The notes under the pieces were generated by a model. That model was not told where the DNA came from. It worked only from the letters and a program-made list of their open reading frames with translations, and ran no database searches. From NCBI GenBank assembly GCA_947095585.1, contig OX352761.1:85365919-85429918 (forward strand): 64,000 bases of DNA, written 5' to 3'. The first letter of the stretch is position 1. Each line of letters starts with the position of its first letter. Below are positions 52,585-62,912 of this stretch, piece by piece. The position numbers and the translations under genes are program-made. This DNA is from Nephrocerus scutellatus. Its lineage: Eukaryota > Arthropoda > Insecta > Diptera > Pipunculidae.

Positions 52585-54780
52585 CAACCCATAAAAATTA
52601 AAATTTTTCGTGTAAATTCTCTAATTGATACACAAAGTGCATGAATCCGAAATTTTTACAAAAAGTGTTTTCATCGGAGATACACAAATCTATAAAATTT
52701 AAAGAAAATCAGGCTAATTTTTAAATATTTATATGGAAGCCCCTCGGACTTGGGGCCACTTCAAATTTTTTACAAAAAGCGTTGTCCATAGGATTAAACA
52801 TGTGTGTATAAAATTTAAGGAAAATCGGGTAAATTTTTAAAAATTTTAATGGGGCCTTCCGTCACCGAGGCCCGATCACGCCAAAATTTTTACAAAAAGT
52901 GTTGTCCGTCAGAGATACACTCGCGTATACAATTTTAAGAAAATCAGGTACTATTTTCTATAAAATTTGTATGGGTGCCAGCCGACCCCGGGGCCTGATC
53001 ACTTCCAAATGTTTATAAAAAGTGTTGTCCATCGAAAATACACTCGCGTATACAACTTAAAGACAATCGGCAACTTTTTTTTAAAAAATTTGTATGGGTG
53101 CCCCCCGACCCCGGGGCCCGATCACTTCCAAATATTTACAAAAAGTGGTGACCATCGGAGATACACATGTGTACAAAATATGAAGAAAATCGGGTATTTT
53201 TTTTTATAAAATTTGTATGGGTGCCCCCCGACTCCGGGGCCCGATCACTCCCAAATATTTACAAAAAGTGTTGCCCAACGGAGATACACATGCGTATAAA
53301 ATTTGAAGAAAATCGGGTACTTCTTTTTATAAAATTTGTATGGGTGCCCCCCAACCCCGGGACCCGATCCTGCGGTTCCTGGCAATGAGCTTCAGCTCTC
53401 TCCAACTCTTCCCCAATTGCCGTGTCTCCTCCTCAACTGTTCTGCGCCATGTATTTCTCGGACGACCCGTTCTTCTACCATCCTGAGATAACGGGTTCCA
53501 TTGCATTGCGTAGTTTGCTATGGAACTGTCGCCTTTTCTGAGTGTATGACCAATCCACTGCCACTTCCGTCGTTGGATGGTTGTGTCTATTGGTTCCTGA
53601 CCCGTTCTCTGGTAAAGATGTTCGTTAGAGATACGGTTAGGCCAGAAAACTCTTAAGATGTTCCGTAGGCACCTATTTACGAATGTTTGTAATCTTTTTG
53701 TGATAGTAGCGGTCAGCTTCCAAGTGCTACACCCATACAACAGCACAGATTCAACATTTGAGCGGAACAGTCGCAGCTGTTTGAGTTGAGATGTAAGAGT
53801 CCAACGAATTCCTCCGTTCCCAGTAGATAAAGCTGCGCGAAGTCCATCGCTAATCACCAACAAAAAAAGTATCGGCGATAGAATGCAACCTTGTCGTACC
53901 CCACTTAGGATCTCGAATTCCTCTGACAGCTTTCCTCTATGCAGCACATGACATTTAGAGCCATCATAGGTTGCTTTAATAATAGCTATTAGTTTATCGG
54001 GTATACCTCTACTGCGCAAGGCGAGCCAGATAAACTGTCTGTTGACACTGTCAAACGCCTTCTCAAAATCGATGAACAGCAGGTGCAGTGGTGACCGGAA
54101 TTCAACGCACTGTTCAATAATGATCCGCAGGGTGTTTATGTGGTCTACACAGGAGGATCCAGTGCTCCAGATGTTCCTTAATACGCTCAAGTACTACTTT
54201 GGCTATTACTTTTGCAACTGCAGGGAGAACGCAAATGCCTCTCCAGTTTTCGCACTCCATAAGGCTACCTTTTTTAGGGAGCTTGACAATCATTCCCTTC
54301 TTCCACTCGTCGGGGAAACTTTCTACCTCCCAAGTTCACTCTACAAGAGGATATAAAAGCTCTGCTGATGTCGTTGGAGCTACACGCAGAAGCTCTGCGG
54401 GTACCATCTAGTCCTACCGACACGTGCGTATAAAATTGGAAGAAAATCGGGTACTTTTTTTATAAGATTTTTGTGGGTGCCCCCTGAACGGGCCCGATCA
54501 CTTCGAAATATTTACAAAATTTTTTTCCATTGGAGATACACATGTGTATAAAATTTGAAGAAAATCGGCTACTTTTTGTATAATATTTGTATGGGAGCCC
54601 CCCGACCCCGCGGCCCGAGGGACCTAAATTTTAATAGAAAGTGTTGTCATAGGAGATACACATGTGTGCAAAATAAAATCGGTCTTTAGGAAGTAGGTTA
54701 AAAATTGGTCACAAGATTTGGTGTGCCAGCCAGCCAGCCGCGGGCACGCGAAGTTAATATAGAGAACTTAAAAAAGAAAC
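52585..54780 (+). mobile_element. Tandem-array element, long copy split by a LINE
   Basis: Left end block ACCCATAAAAATTAAAATTT at 52588 and right end block GTTAATATAGAGAACTTAAA at 54753. Between them, units with anchor ACAAAAAGTG at 52659, 52773, 52893, 53016, 53139 and 53262 (periods 114, 120, 123, 123, 123), then an insertion at 53369-54418, then two or three more units. Each unit has CGGGGCCCGATCAC, the AAAAAGTG anchor, ACACATGTGTATA and AAAATCGGGTA. The last unit leads into a GCCAGCCAGCCAGCCGCGGG block. No protein encoded. Confidence 0.85.
53369..54418 (-). mobile_element. LINE fragment (RTE/L1-like RT) inside the array
   Basis: A 287-residue frame (54190-53327) runs CVDHINTLRIIIEQCVEFRS, LHLLFIDFEKAFDSVNRQFI (motif A Asp), SGVRQGCILSPILFLLVISD (motif B), then jumps to NGGIRWTLTSQLKQLRLFRS. 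The YADD segment is therefore deleted. NVESVLLYGCSTW, RRKWQWIGHTLRKGDSSIAN and GRRTGRPRNTWRRTVEEETR form the C-terminal part. 54199-54412 adds the RT fingers (LPKKGSLMECENWRGICVLP) across frameshifts. An apparent 5' truncation and insertion in the array are clear; the last 20 residues of the frame are array sequence. Confidence 0.9.
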
Positions 54781-54794
54781 AGTATCCTTCTACC

Positions 54795-55083
54795 TTGTGG
54801 GCGCCGTGGCTCAGTGGAAGTGCACATGGCTGCTGAGCAGGAGGTTCAGGTTTGAATCCCAGCAACACCAAAAAGTATTTTTCACGGTGTTCCACCTCTC
54901 GCGAATGGGTGACAAACGTTCCGAGAGTAATACCTTGTCACGGAAAGCTTCTCGATTCGCCGTTCGGATCCGGCCTTAAATTAAAGGTCCCTTCCATTTG
55001 TGTCCAAAAATTAACAAGCGCAGCACAAATGGTCGCGAGAAGTTTGGCCTTGGACCGCAATGGTCTGTCGAGCCGAATATTAT
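54795..55083 (+). mobile_element. tRNA-derived SINE with 12-bp target duplication
   Basis: 289 bp flanked by TATCCTTCTACC at 54783-54794 and 55084-55095, a perfect 12-bp target duplication. The head has pol III promoter boxes: A box TGGCTCAGTGG at about 54809 and B box GGTTTGAATCC at about 54850, so it derives from a tRNA-like gene. The body contains GGCCTTAAATTAAAGGTCCC and CCATTTGTG, and the 3' end is a short ATT repeat. It is transcribed by RNA polymerase III and mobilised by a LINE partner. The intact duplication implies a fairly recent insertion. The source tRNA is uncertain. Confidence 0.9.
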
Positions 55084-55095
55084 TATCCTTCTACC

Positions 55096-55785
55096 ACAAG
55101 TAATAACACACGCGCGATCTCTGTTTTGCCAAGTAATTTTCCTATTTCACTAACCTGTTAATTTTGTACAGCAACAAATTCCATCACTTTTGAATGCATG
55201 TAAACTGCATTGAATTTCCCTCATCAAATTGTTTTCAGGGCTAGGGGGTGGATCTTCCCCCAGTCCTTTGACACTGTTTTAGAACAATATTGCACACACG
55301 ATGTAATTAATGAAATTACCAAAACAAAAAACCCATAAAAACAAACAAATGAAAATATAAACAAACAAAAAAAACACGAAAACGCACAAACCTATTGCCC
55401 TAATTCTTTGAATTTGACAAACAACTTTTTTCTTGTGTCACTGATTGTGACATCAACAGCACATATTAATAATATAATTCAAGTTGCTGTGGAACTGTTA
55501 GAAGTGGTGGAAAGTCATAGAAATTACAAATAAAACCATTTCGACCATTAAGTATTAAGATCAATGTGTACGGTTGGTGCAAGTACTAGATAAATAAATA
55601 TAATAAAATATATATGTGTGTTTTGGGGTTTGAATGTTTTGACGTGACAACGTCTCACTACAAGATTTAATGGGGTACATGTTCAAAAAGTAAAATGTTA
55701 AATGTCCCACTATTGTTATTAACAGAATGTCCTACTATTGTGATCAACAGCGTCACACTGTTAAGTGAGCCACTTTTAAATGTCA
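55096..55785. other. No recognised gene
   Basis: AT-rich after the SINE, with an A-rich tract at 55320-55390 (repeats of AAACAAAC). Nothing coding is supported. Confidence 0.4.
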
Positions 55786-56530
55786 GTACTTTGGGAACTA
55801 AGCCATTTCCCAAGCGATTCGCATGAAATTCGGAATGTAGGACTAAGATGCGACTATAAGACTTCTTGCTATGGAAATTAAGGAATATGATCATTATTGT
55901 CTGAAATTTCTGGAACAAAGCAATTTTTCAAGCGATTCGCATGAAATTCGGAATGTAGGATTAAGATGCGGCTATAAGATTTCTTCCTATAGAAATTCTG
56001 GAATATGATCATTATGGTCTGGAATATCTGGAACAAAACAATTTTACAAGCGATTCGCATGAAATACGGGATGTAGGCCTAAGATGCGACTATAAGATTT
56101 CTTCCTATGGAAATTCTGGAATATGATCATTATGGTCTGGAATTTCTGGAACAAAGCAATTTTTCAAGCGATTCGCATGAAATTCGGAATGTAGGACTTA
56201 GTTGCAACTATAAGACTTCTTCCTAGGGAAATTCTGGAATATGATCATTATGGTCTGAAATTTCGGAAACAAAGCATTTTCCCAAGCGATTCGCATGAAC
56301 TTCGGAATAAAGGACTAGGATGCGACTATAAGACTTCTTCCTATGGAAATTCTGGAATATGATCATTATGGTCTGGAATTTCTGAAACAAAGTAATTTCT
56401 CAAGCGATTCGCATGAAATTCAGAATGTAGTACTAAGATGCGATTATAAGACTTCTTCCTATGGAAATTCTGGAATATGATCCTAATGGTCTGGAATTTC
56501 GGGAACTAAGCAAATTCTTAAGCGACTCGT
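55786..56530. repeat. 118-bp satellite with exact period
   Basis: GCGATTCGCATGAA (last copy GCGACTCGTGCC) starts at 55814, 55932, 56050, 56168, 56286, 56404 and 56522: six successive intervals of exactly 118. Other anchors are GACTTCTTCCTATGGAAATT and GGAATATGATCATTATGGTC. Copies differ by substitutions but no net indels. About 6.3 copies; no frame is maintained. Confidence 0.95.
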
Positions 56531-56823
56531 GCCTTTTAATTGATTCGTAATATTGGCCACAACGTCAAAGAATAAAGAGTAAAGATTACGCGCACATATT
56601 TTTTTAACAGCTCTTACTTCTCCTATTACTATCGACCCAACTACATTACTATGTTTGTGCAGTGATATGATATATTTAATATGTACCCACCTCACAATAA
56701 ATTGTTATGAACATTTGTAAATTATTTATTCTGTTGTATGTGATGTGATTGATGATCATGTATGTGGTTTCAATAACATACAATCAAGCTCATAGCTTGA
56801 GCAGAACGAAACAAACATATGCA

Positions 56824-57108
56824 GTAGTAGGCTGCGGTCAAGAATTCAGCCGCTGCGCAGTTTATGCTGCATGTTGGTCAAAAATTCACTTTTCAGCCAA
56901 TGCAGCAAAGAAAAATCGACTGCGCAATTTACGCAGCTACTTAAAATTGGATGCAAATAGCAAAATGTAAATGTCAAATTGTCGCCCTACAAGCAGATTT
57001 TAAGTCGGTTCAAAATATAGCCGCAATTACGTGCATACCGACTGCCTGCCATTTTTTTGTGCAGCACAAGCTGCGAAGCTACTTAATTCTTTACCGCAAC
57101 CGTAGTGA
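56824..57108. mobile_element. Possible MITE with imperfect 35-bp inverted ends
   Basis: AGTAGGCTGCGGTCAAGAAT at 56826 is roughly inverted as ATTCTTTACCGCAACCGTAG at 57086, with further pairing of GCTGCGCAG and CTGCGAAGC. Interior has CTGCGCAATTTACGCAG. No coding potential. Confidence 0.5.
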
Positions 57109-57111
57109 TAG

Positions 57112-57490
57112 TATAGTCTCTGTTCATTTTCTATCAGTGCTCTGCTCTGCTCTTTCTATCAACATTGCATAAAATGTTAGAGAGTGCTCTCGTGTTTGGT
57201 CGTGTAACAGAAACAAATACTACTATAAGTTACAAAAAAAGAGGCATATAACAATGACAACCAGCAAGCTTAAGTCCTTCAATAAATTTTTTATTTACTC
57301 GTATTGCTTAATTATAGACTTAATTTAATCATATTTAAAAATTATAATATTAATATTTGCCAATAGAATAGAATGAAGCAAACATCTACTGCACATGTGG
57401 TAGTATAGTCTCTGTTCATGGTGTTCTATCGGCGCTCTGCTCTGTTTGTTCTATTAACATTGCATAAAATGATACAGTGCTTTGTGAGAG
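57112..57490. repeat. Direct repeat pair around TAGTATAGTCTCTGTTCAT
   Basis: TAGTATAGTCTCTGTTCAT followed by GCGCTCTGCTCTG-like sequence and ATTGCATAAAATG occurs at about 57110-57190 and 57402-57490. Copies are about 290 bp apart. Unknown element ends. Confidence 0.6.
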
Positions 57491-58065
57491 AGAAAAAAAA
57501 TACAAATGTTACTAAAAAGAGGCAAGGCCATTCGGAAGTTGCAAGCGACGTTGCTGTTGCTGCTATTTCCTTTTCTTTTTGCTGATCTTATCCTTACTCA
57601 TGTATACAGTAACTAGAGTGAAGTTCGATTGCTGGTTTGATGTTCGATCGTAAGTTGGATGTCTGCCACTGAACAACGAATCTACTATCGACCATTGAGT
57701 CAACCATCAAACATCATACATGGCATTAAGCATTGGTTCAAAATAACTATTCGATTAATTACAGAAATAAGAGAACAATGCAAAAGAAATTTATTGGGAA
57801 ATAATTGGCCTGCATGTTTCAAAGCGACATTCTTACCATACCATTTCGCACGATAAACAAAACCTATAGGTATGCTGAAGCGCAGGTATTGCTATCCCTT
57901 TTACTCAAAAATGACGTCAACTGGAGCTTAAATTTGATTTTGTTAATGTCAGTGTTTCGTAAGCAATCAAATCGAAGTTTATTTAGCTGTGAAATTATAA
58001 ATAAAAAATTATTAAGGAAATATAAATAAGTGTTTTTAATAAATGAGAAAAGTATATTTTACAAT
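57491..58065. other. No recognised gene
   Basis: Region upstream of the P-element-like gene, with short overlapping plus frames (57659-57856, 57805-58029) that lack any recognised domain. It may contain the 5' end of that element. Confidence 0.35.
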
Positions 58066-59153
58066 ATGGTGTCGTGTGTGGTTTATGGTTGCAAAAGCAC
58101 CAATTATAAAAAACTAAAAAAAAATGATGGTGACGCTTTAAAAATTCGTTTTTTTCGATTAACAAATAACAATGGCTCAATTTTGGAAATTAAAATGCCA
58201 GCGTAGTGATGACTTTAATGTCAAAAATGTTCGAATTTGTGAAAAACAAATTTAAGGCACGTGTTATTGGAATATAGTCCACCATCGTCCCGTAAATTTA
58301 AAGATGACGTCGTGCCGAGTTTAAATTTACCAAAACAATCAATAAATGTAGAACCATGTAGTAGCCGGCAGGCGAGGATGCATACAAGAGAGCAAATCGT
58401 CAAGCATTTAATGTAAGCAAATAATCTTAGTCTTCCGAATTTCCGACTTAAATATATATTTATTTTGTTACAGTGAACAAGCGACAGATGAAAATGTAGA
58501 TCCTTATTTGCCTGTTTCAGAAGTTACAATAGATGATGAACCTGAATGCCTAAATCCGTAATATTTTAATTTTAATTTGAATTAAATAATAATTTCTTAT
58601 TTAACTAATTAGTGTTTGTGCTGCAGAATTATCGGCGTTCAAACTTGAACTACTAAATTTAAAGAAGGAATTGGGAAAAAAGGAAGAGATGAACAATGTT
58701 TTAAAGGCAGATAACAAGACGAAAACCAAAGAAATTTTCAAGCTTAAGAAGGAAAATTGTCATTTGAAATCAGAGATCAAATGCATAAAAAAAATATTTA
58801 CTGCAGGGAAAATTAAAAACTGCATCAACCATTAAAAAAGGTGTGCAAATGGGAAGTCGATGACATCGTCAAAGCTATTGGGTTACATGCTGCTGGTCCT
58901 CGAGCATACAGATTATTAAGGAAAAATAATCACCCATTAACAGGAGAATTAACATAACGAAGTTGAGCCGCTAAATTTAATATAAAGCCAGGTTTTCTTA
59001 ATGTAATTTTAAAGTTATTACAAAATGCGGACTTATCAGATTATGAGAAAGTGTGCGTAATCGCAGCGGATGAGATGAAAATAAAAAAAGTGTACGAGTA
59101 CGATAAAAAAAGTGATTCACTTTTATCACCTGCCAACTACGTTCAAGTTATTT
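58066..59153 (+). pseudogene. P-element-like transposase remnant with introns
   Basis: Exon 1 starts MVSCVVYGCKSTNYKKLKK, a THAP zinc-finger start (C-x4-C), with RFFRLTNNN. After a frameshift it reads FWKLKCQRSDDF and VRICEKQI, where the last zinc ligand His is Gln. A 61-nt intron (58413-58473) and a 69-nt intron (58558-58626), both GT-AG, follow. Exon 3 has a coiled coil, KLELLNLKKELGKKEEMNNV, as in P transposase. It then reads WEVDDIVKAIGLHAAGPRAY and, after stops, KPGFLNVILKLL, VCVIAADEMKIKKVYEYD and SPANYVQV, diagnostic for the P-element core (DEMK). The gene ends at 59153, so most of the catalytic and GTP-binding region is missing. Terminal repeats were not identified. Confidence 0.85.
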
Positions 59154-60230
59154 AAGGCTTTTTATTTAAAATAATTTAATTTTTCATTAAACATAGTAAA
59201 TAAAATATATAAATTAAACTAAATAACTTTTTCTTTCACTGCTATAAAAAAAATGCCTAATCACATAAAAGCGTCTACAAATCTACTGTAAGTTTCTTGT
59301 TTTTTGTTAGACATAATTTACAAGAAATATGTTTTCGTATCAACAATGGCTTTCTAATTATCACACATATATCCAGGTTAGTTGGTGCTGACATTTGTTG
59401 GAGTATTTTGGAATTTACCAAACAACAAGTTATATATTTGTGAAGGTTTTCTTTTTTAAATATGTAAGTTTCTGACTCAGTATTTACTATTAAACACATA
59501 ATTCAAATTGATTATAAAATGAAAATTTGAATATTTAATGGTTTATGATATATTTGACACGTACACCTATATCAACTTAATTCAAAAAAGTAAAACAAAA
59601 TAAATATTTTCAATGTACTTTTTCACATATTTTAAAACAACAAAGTCACGTGATTTTTAGGCACCGAATGACGACATGCGCAGAAGACGACGATTTTGAA
59701 ACAGCTGTCAATCATACCTATTAGAATCAGTTTACCATGACCATTTCGAAGTATGGGCAGCACTACTCACTACTTTTCTCTTCTATTTTAATTTAAAACT
59801 ACTCAAATTTTTTATGAGTTGAAAAGCTGCATTACTGTGTTTGGGCAGTAATATGCAATATGCAGCAACTTCAGTTAGTGGATATGAACATTAAAATTCG
59901 TTTATAAATTTTTATATATAATGTGATGTGATGATGATGTATGTGATGAGCTGCGATGCAAGTCGTGGGACTTGTATTTAGTATAGAAAACAAATGTCTT
60001 TAATCATTTCTACACTACTAAGTGTTAATTATAATTTGATAAAGGCGTTTAAAAGTATTTAAAGTGATAAAAGTGATAATAATTACTACGAATACGAAAA
60101 ATATGTGTTCTCCATTTATTGAAGAAATTAAGTAACTAATTCTTGTTTGGTATTAAACTTAAAAGAGTTTGAAAATTTTTATTGATTAAAACTAACTTTG
60201 CTTGTTCTGGTACGTATAAAAAGGTTAAAG
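59154..60230. other. No recognised gene
   Basis: AT-rich. The minus frame 59275-59499 shows no domain. It could include decayed P-element 3' sequence, but nothing supports a call. Confidence 0.35.
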
Positions 60231-60800
60231 TTATACACAAGGATTAATAATAATAATGCGATTTCCATTTCTGCAGTTTATTATCCACTTTTCTACATTG
60301 ATTGTTTTTGTTGTTTGCTGTATTTGTGAACCATCCAATGCTCCTGATGTCGATGATATTTGACTAATACTTGTATCTGACTGTTGTGTTGAAGAAACGC
60401 CACCAACATCATCTGATCCAGTAACTGAAGAATTGGCAGATATTGAACCAGCAACACTTGCAGACTGGTAACCTGTTGAGATTGCTGCTGCAACAGAACA
60501 TAGTTGATTAGGAATATCATTCTGTGGATTTTTAGGCATCAATTGTTGTATTAGGCTTGGTTATATTGATAGTTCATTGTCTGTAGCATCAAATAGGGGC
60601 GTCATATATCTTTCGTTCGGTAAAGTTTGATTGCCTTCTTTAGGCAACTCATTTAAAAATAGATGTGCATAAGCCTTGAGTGCTGTAATTCGGGCGCTTG
60701 GCGTATACTCAAGTAGTAGGTTCTTTTCTAGTAGGCGGATTCTTATTGTCCTTAGCAAATTGGGTTGTCCTCGGGCGGCCATATATATATTTTTTGTCAT
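60231..60800 (-). pseudogene. Unidentified conserved-looking frame with one internal stop
   Basis: A single minus-strand frame of about 190 codons is interrupted only by a TAA at about 60561-60563. The first part (60800-60564) reads [40 protein letters not shown] and [20 protein letters not shown], which has the look of a well-conserved helical nuclear or cytoplasmic protein. After the stop it continues PSLIQQLMPKNPQNDIPNQL, then a Ser/Gly/Thr/Gln-rich disordered tail (GSDDVGGVSSTQQSDTSISQ). I do not recognise the family. Intact reading on both sides of one stop suggests a recent pseudogene, an exon with a sequencing error, or an exon joined elsewhere. No transposon domain is visible. Confidence 0.5.
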
Positions 60801-61697
60801 ATTTTGCTGTATTTTCTGCTGGTTGATTTCGGCAACTACGATGATGCAACGCTGCTAATTCCTAATTTTTCTACTAGACTGGCTTAAAAACTGTAATTCA
60901 AAATCACATTTGAATACGGGCAGGATCTGTGTGGACTGGCAGAATTTAAAAAAAACTTGGGTCGTTTAGACTGGCAGAATCGCCATGTAATATTTTTTGT
61001 ACTGCCACGTACAAATATAGAATAGAATATTATTAGTTTCCCTCGTCTAGGCTGTCACGCCCCTGACTCAAACCTTTGGCAGTAGTCTGCACCCAAGGTG
61101 GGATTCCAATAATGTTAATCCTAGAAAAACCTCATGGTTTAAGGCTCGCAAACCTAGTAAAACAAAGTTGGTTATTGGTCGGATGTCCAACATTGAATTG
61201 TAACTTTATTAGAATTTTCGTGCTTATTTATAATAGTCCAAAAACTCAAAAACATAGTACATAGTAAAATATAAATATATAAAATGTCTACACATACATA
61301 CAAGTCTAGATCGATTCCCGAACCAATACTCCTTATTGTGCTTGTCAGCATTATTGCATTATTGAATACTTGCTTGCCTATGTTGCTGATGTGACATATT
61401 TACCAGCGCAGGCAAGTGACCTAATTATTTTATTCATAATTCTATTACATGCTCGGTCAGCGCAATGCACAGCGAGGGTAAGCGACCGAACGTTCTTTTT
61501 TATGATCAGCGCTCGCTTGCTTATAACGCTTACTGTGCATTTTGTTGTCATAAGCAACAGACCGCCGATCGTACCCTCATTACGTTGTATGCTATCGGGC
61601 TCATGCATCGGGTATGCCAACAGAGTAATAAGACTCTTTTTTTTTGTTCACTCGTTGAGTGTTACTACTTTAATATTTTAATTGCGGTTCCTATGCA
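60801..61697. other. No recognised gene
   Basis: Upstream of the unidentified frame (which would have its promoter here) and otherwise featureless; ACTGGCAGAAT occurs twice near 60937 and 60970. Confidence 0.35.
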
Positions 61698-61723
61698 GAA
61701 GGGAGCGCTGGTACGCTCCCTTC
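61698..61723. repeat. Perfect 10-bp stem hairpin
   Basis: GAAGGGAGCG CTGGTA CGCTCCCTTC: perfect 10-bp inverted repeat with a 6-base loop, just upstream of a tandem-array element end. Could be a transcription terminator-like or Helitron-type 3' hairpin; function unknown. Confidence 0.6.
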
Positions 61724-61749
61724 ACACACTTGTGTGCCAAGTTTCTAAA

Positions 61750-61857
61750 AAATCGACCTTTAGGAAGTGGGTTAAAAATTGGTCACAAGATTTGTTGTGC
61801 CAGTCCGCCACCCAGCCAGCCACGGGCACGCGAATTAATATAGAGAATTTAAAAATG
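61750..61857 (+). mobile_element. Tandem-array element end fragment
   Basis: AAAATCGACCTTTAGGAAGT, GGGTTAAAAATTGGTCACAA, GCCACCCAGCCAGCCACGGG, then TTAATATAGAGAATTTAAAA: the right-end block as at 54680-54775, without repeat units. Confidence 0.75.
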
Positions 61858-62149
61858 AATACATGTACTTAAAATTTGAAAAGATAACTATGTGACTTCT
61901 CTTTGCCGTTGCCCATTGGGTGGGAGGCATATTCTTTTTTGGTTAAATTTTTTTATTGGTCCTCGCCATGAGTGAGTAGACGATTTGGCTGGTATTGCTG
62001 ATCCCGCGGTGAAGTTTCTCGGCGCCTTTCAGATCATGAGTGCATTAGTTTATTATAATATAATATTGGTGTATAATAATAAAGTTGTAAGTGTTAGAAC
62101 CTGGGCTAGCTCCCCAGGATTTGCCTGTTACCTTCTGCACACCACACTT

Positions 62150-62700
62150 ATTTATTTTTGTAGTACTACTTGTTGGTAGATGGTGTTTGTTTCATAGCAG
62201 CCTGCTTTCAAAAAGCAGCCCAAGTTACTGGATCACTTTGTTGATAGTAATCTCTACTCCATTGAGGGTAATTGGATGCATTCGCCCCAACTTTCTTCTA
62301 TTGATGAAGGGAACCAGTGTGGTCTTGTTTGAGTTTACTCTGAGTCCCACGTCTTGGCACCATCTGCTCGTGGTGGTTGTACCGTTTTTGATTTAGTTGC
62401 AGCGCGCTTTCTGAAACTTTCCTCTTCAGCTAGTCACTGAAGGAGTTTATCTTAAAGGGTGCTCCACAAAAGGGGAGGTAGTACCCCTCCTTGTGGGCAT
62501 CCTCTTGTCGTCCCCCACATCTCCGGTTTCGAGTCCCCTCTCTTCTTTAGGCTACTCATTGATATTTTATCATGTCGATTGCGTGAACCGCTGACTTGAT
62601 CGTGTCTCTATTACGCAAGTTGATGTAGATGGTAGCGAGTACGCAACCACATAGCTCCTGACAGCCGATCACTTTCCGCAAACCTGTGTAGAGCCCTTTA
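62150..62700 (-). mobile_element. LINE reverse transcriptase fragment (R1/Jockey-like)
   Basis: Minus-strand pieces: KALYTGLRKVIGCQELCGCV-like and CGCVLATIYINLRNRDTIKS (degraded palm region), then at 62370-62230 WCQDVGLRVNSNKTTLVPF, the conserved LINE block WC...GLxVNxxKT after motif C, followed by INRRKLGRMHPITLNGVEIT. Stops and frameshifts throughout. No endonuclease seen. Confidence 0.7.
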
Positions 62701-62734
62701 TTTTGCACTCCGATCAGAGATCAATTTAAATAAA

Positions 62735-62912
62735 ATTAAAAAAACTTGTATGGGAACCACCCTAACCCGGTCCGGATCACTTCCAAATTTACTACAATTT
62801 AATTACAACATTTCAGGAAAATTGGGCTTTAGGAAGTGCGTTAAAAATTGGTCGCAAGATTCCACCAGCCACAGACAACCGTGCACGCGAAGTTAATATA
62901 GAGAATTTAAAA
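62735..62912 (+). mobile_element. Tandem-array element, single-unit copy
   Basis: TTGTATGGGAACCACCCTAA, GGATCACTTCCAAATTTACT, GGGCTTTAGGAAGTGCGTTA, AAAATTGGTCGCAAGATTCC, then AAGTTAATATAGAGAATTTA. One unit plus the right-end block, same orientation as 52585-54780. Confidence 0.75.

Noticed and set aside
52967..53388. Proline/valine-rich ORFs (VWVPPDSGA-type)
   Set aside because: Translations of the 123-bp tandem units; the period is a multiple of three, so frames stay open by chance.
54797..54870. Functional tRNA gene
   Set aside because: A and B boxes are present, but acceptor-stem pairing is poor and the tRNA-like part continues into a SINE body bounded by a 12-bp target duplication.
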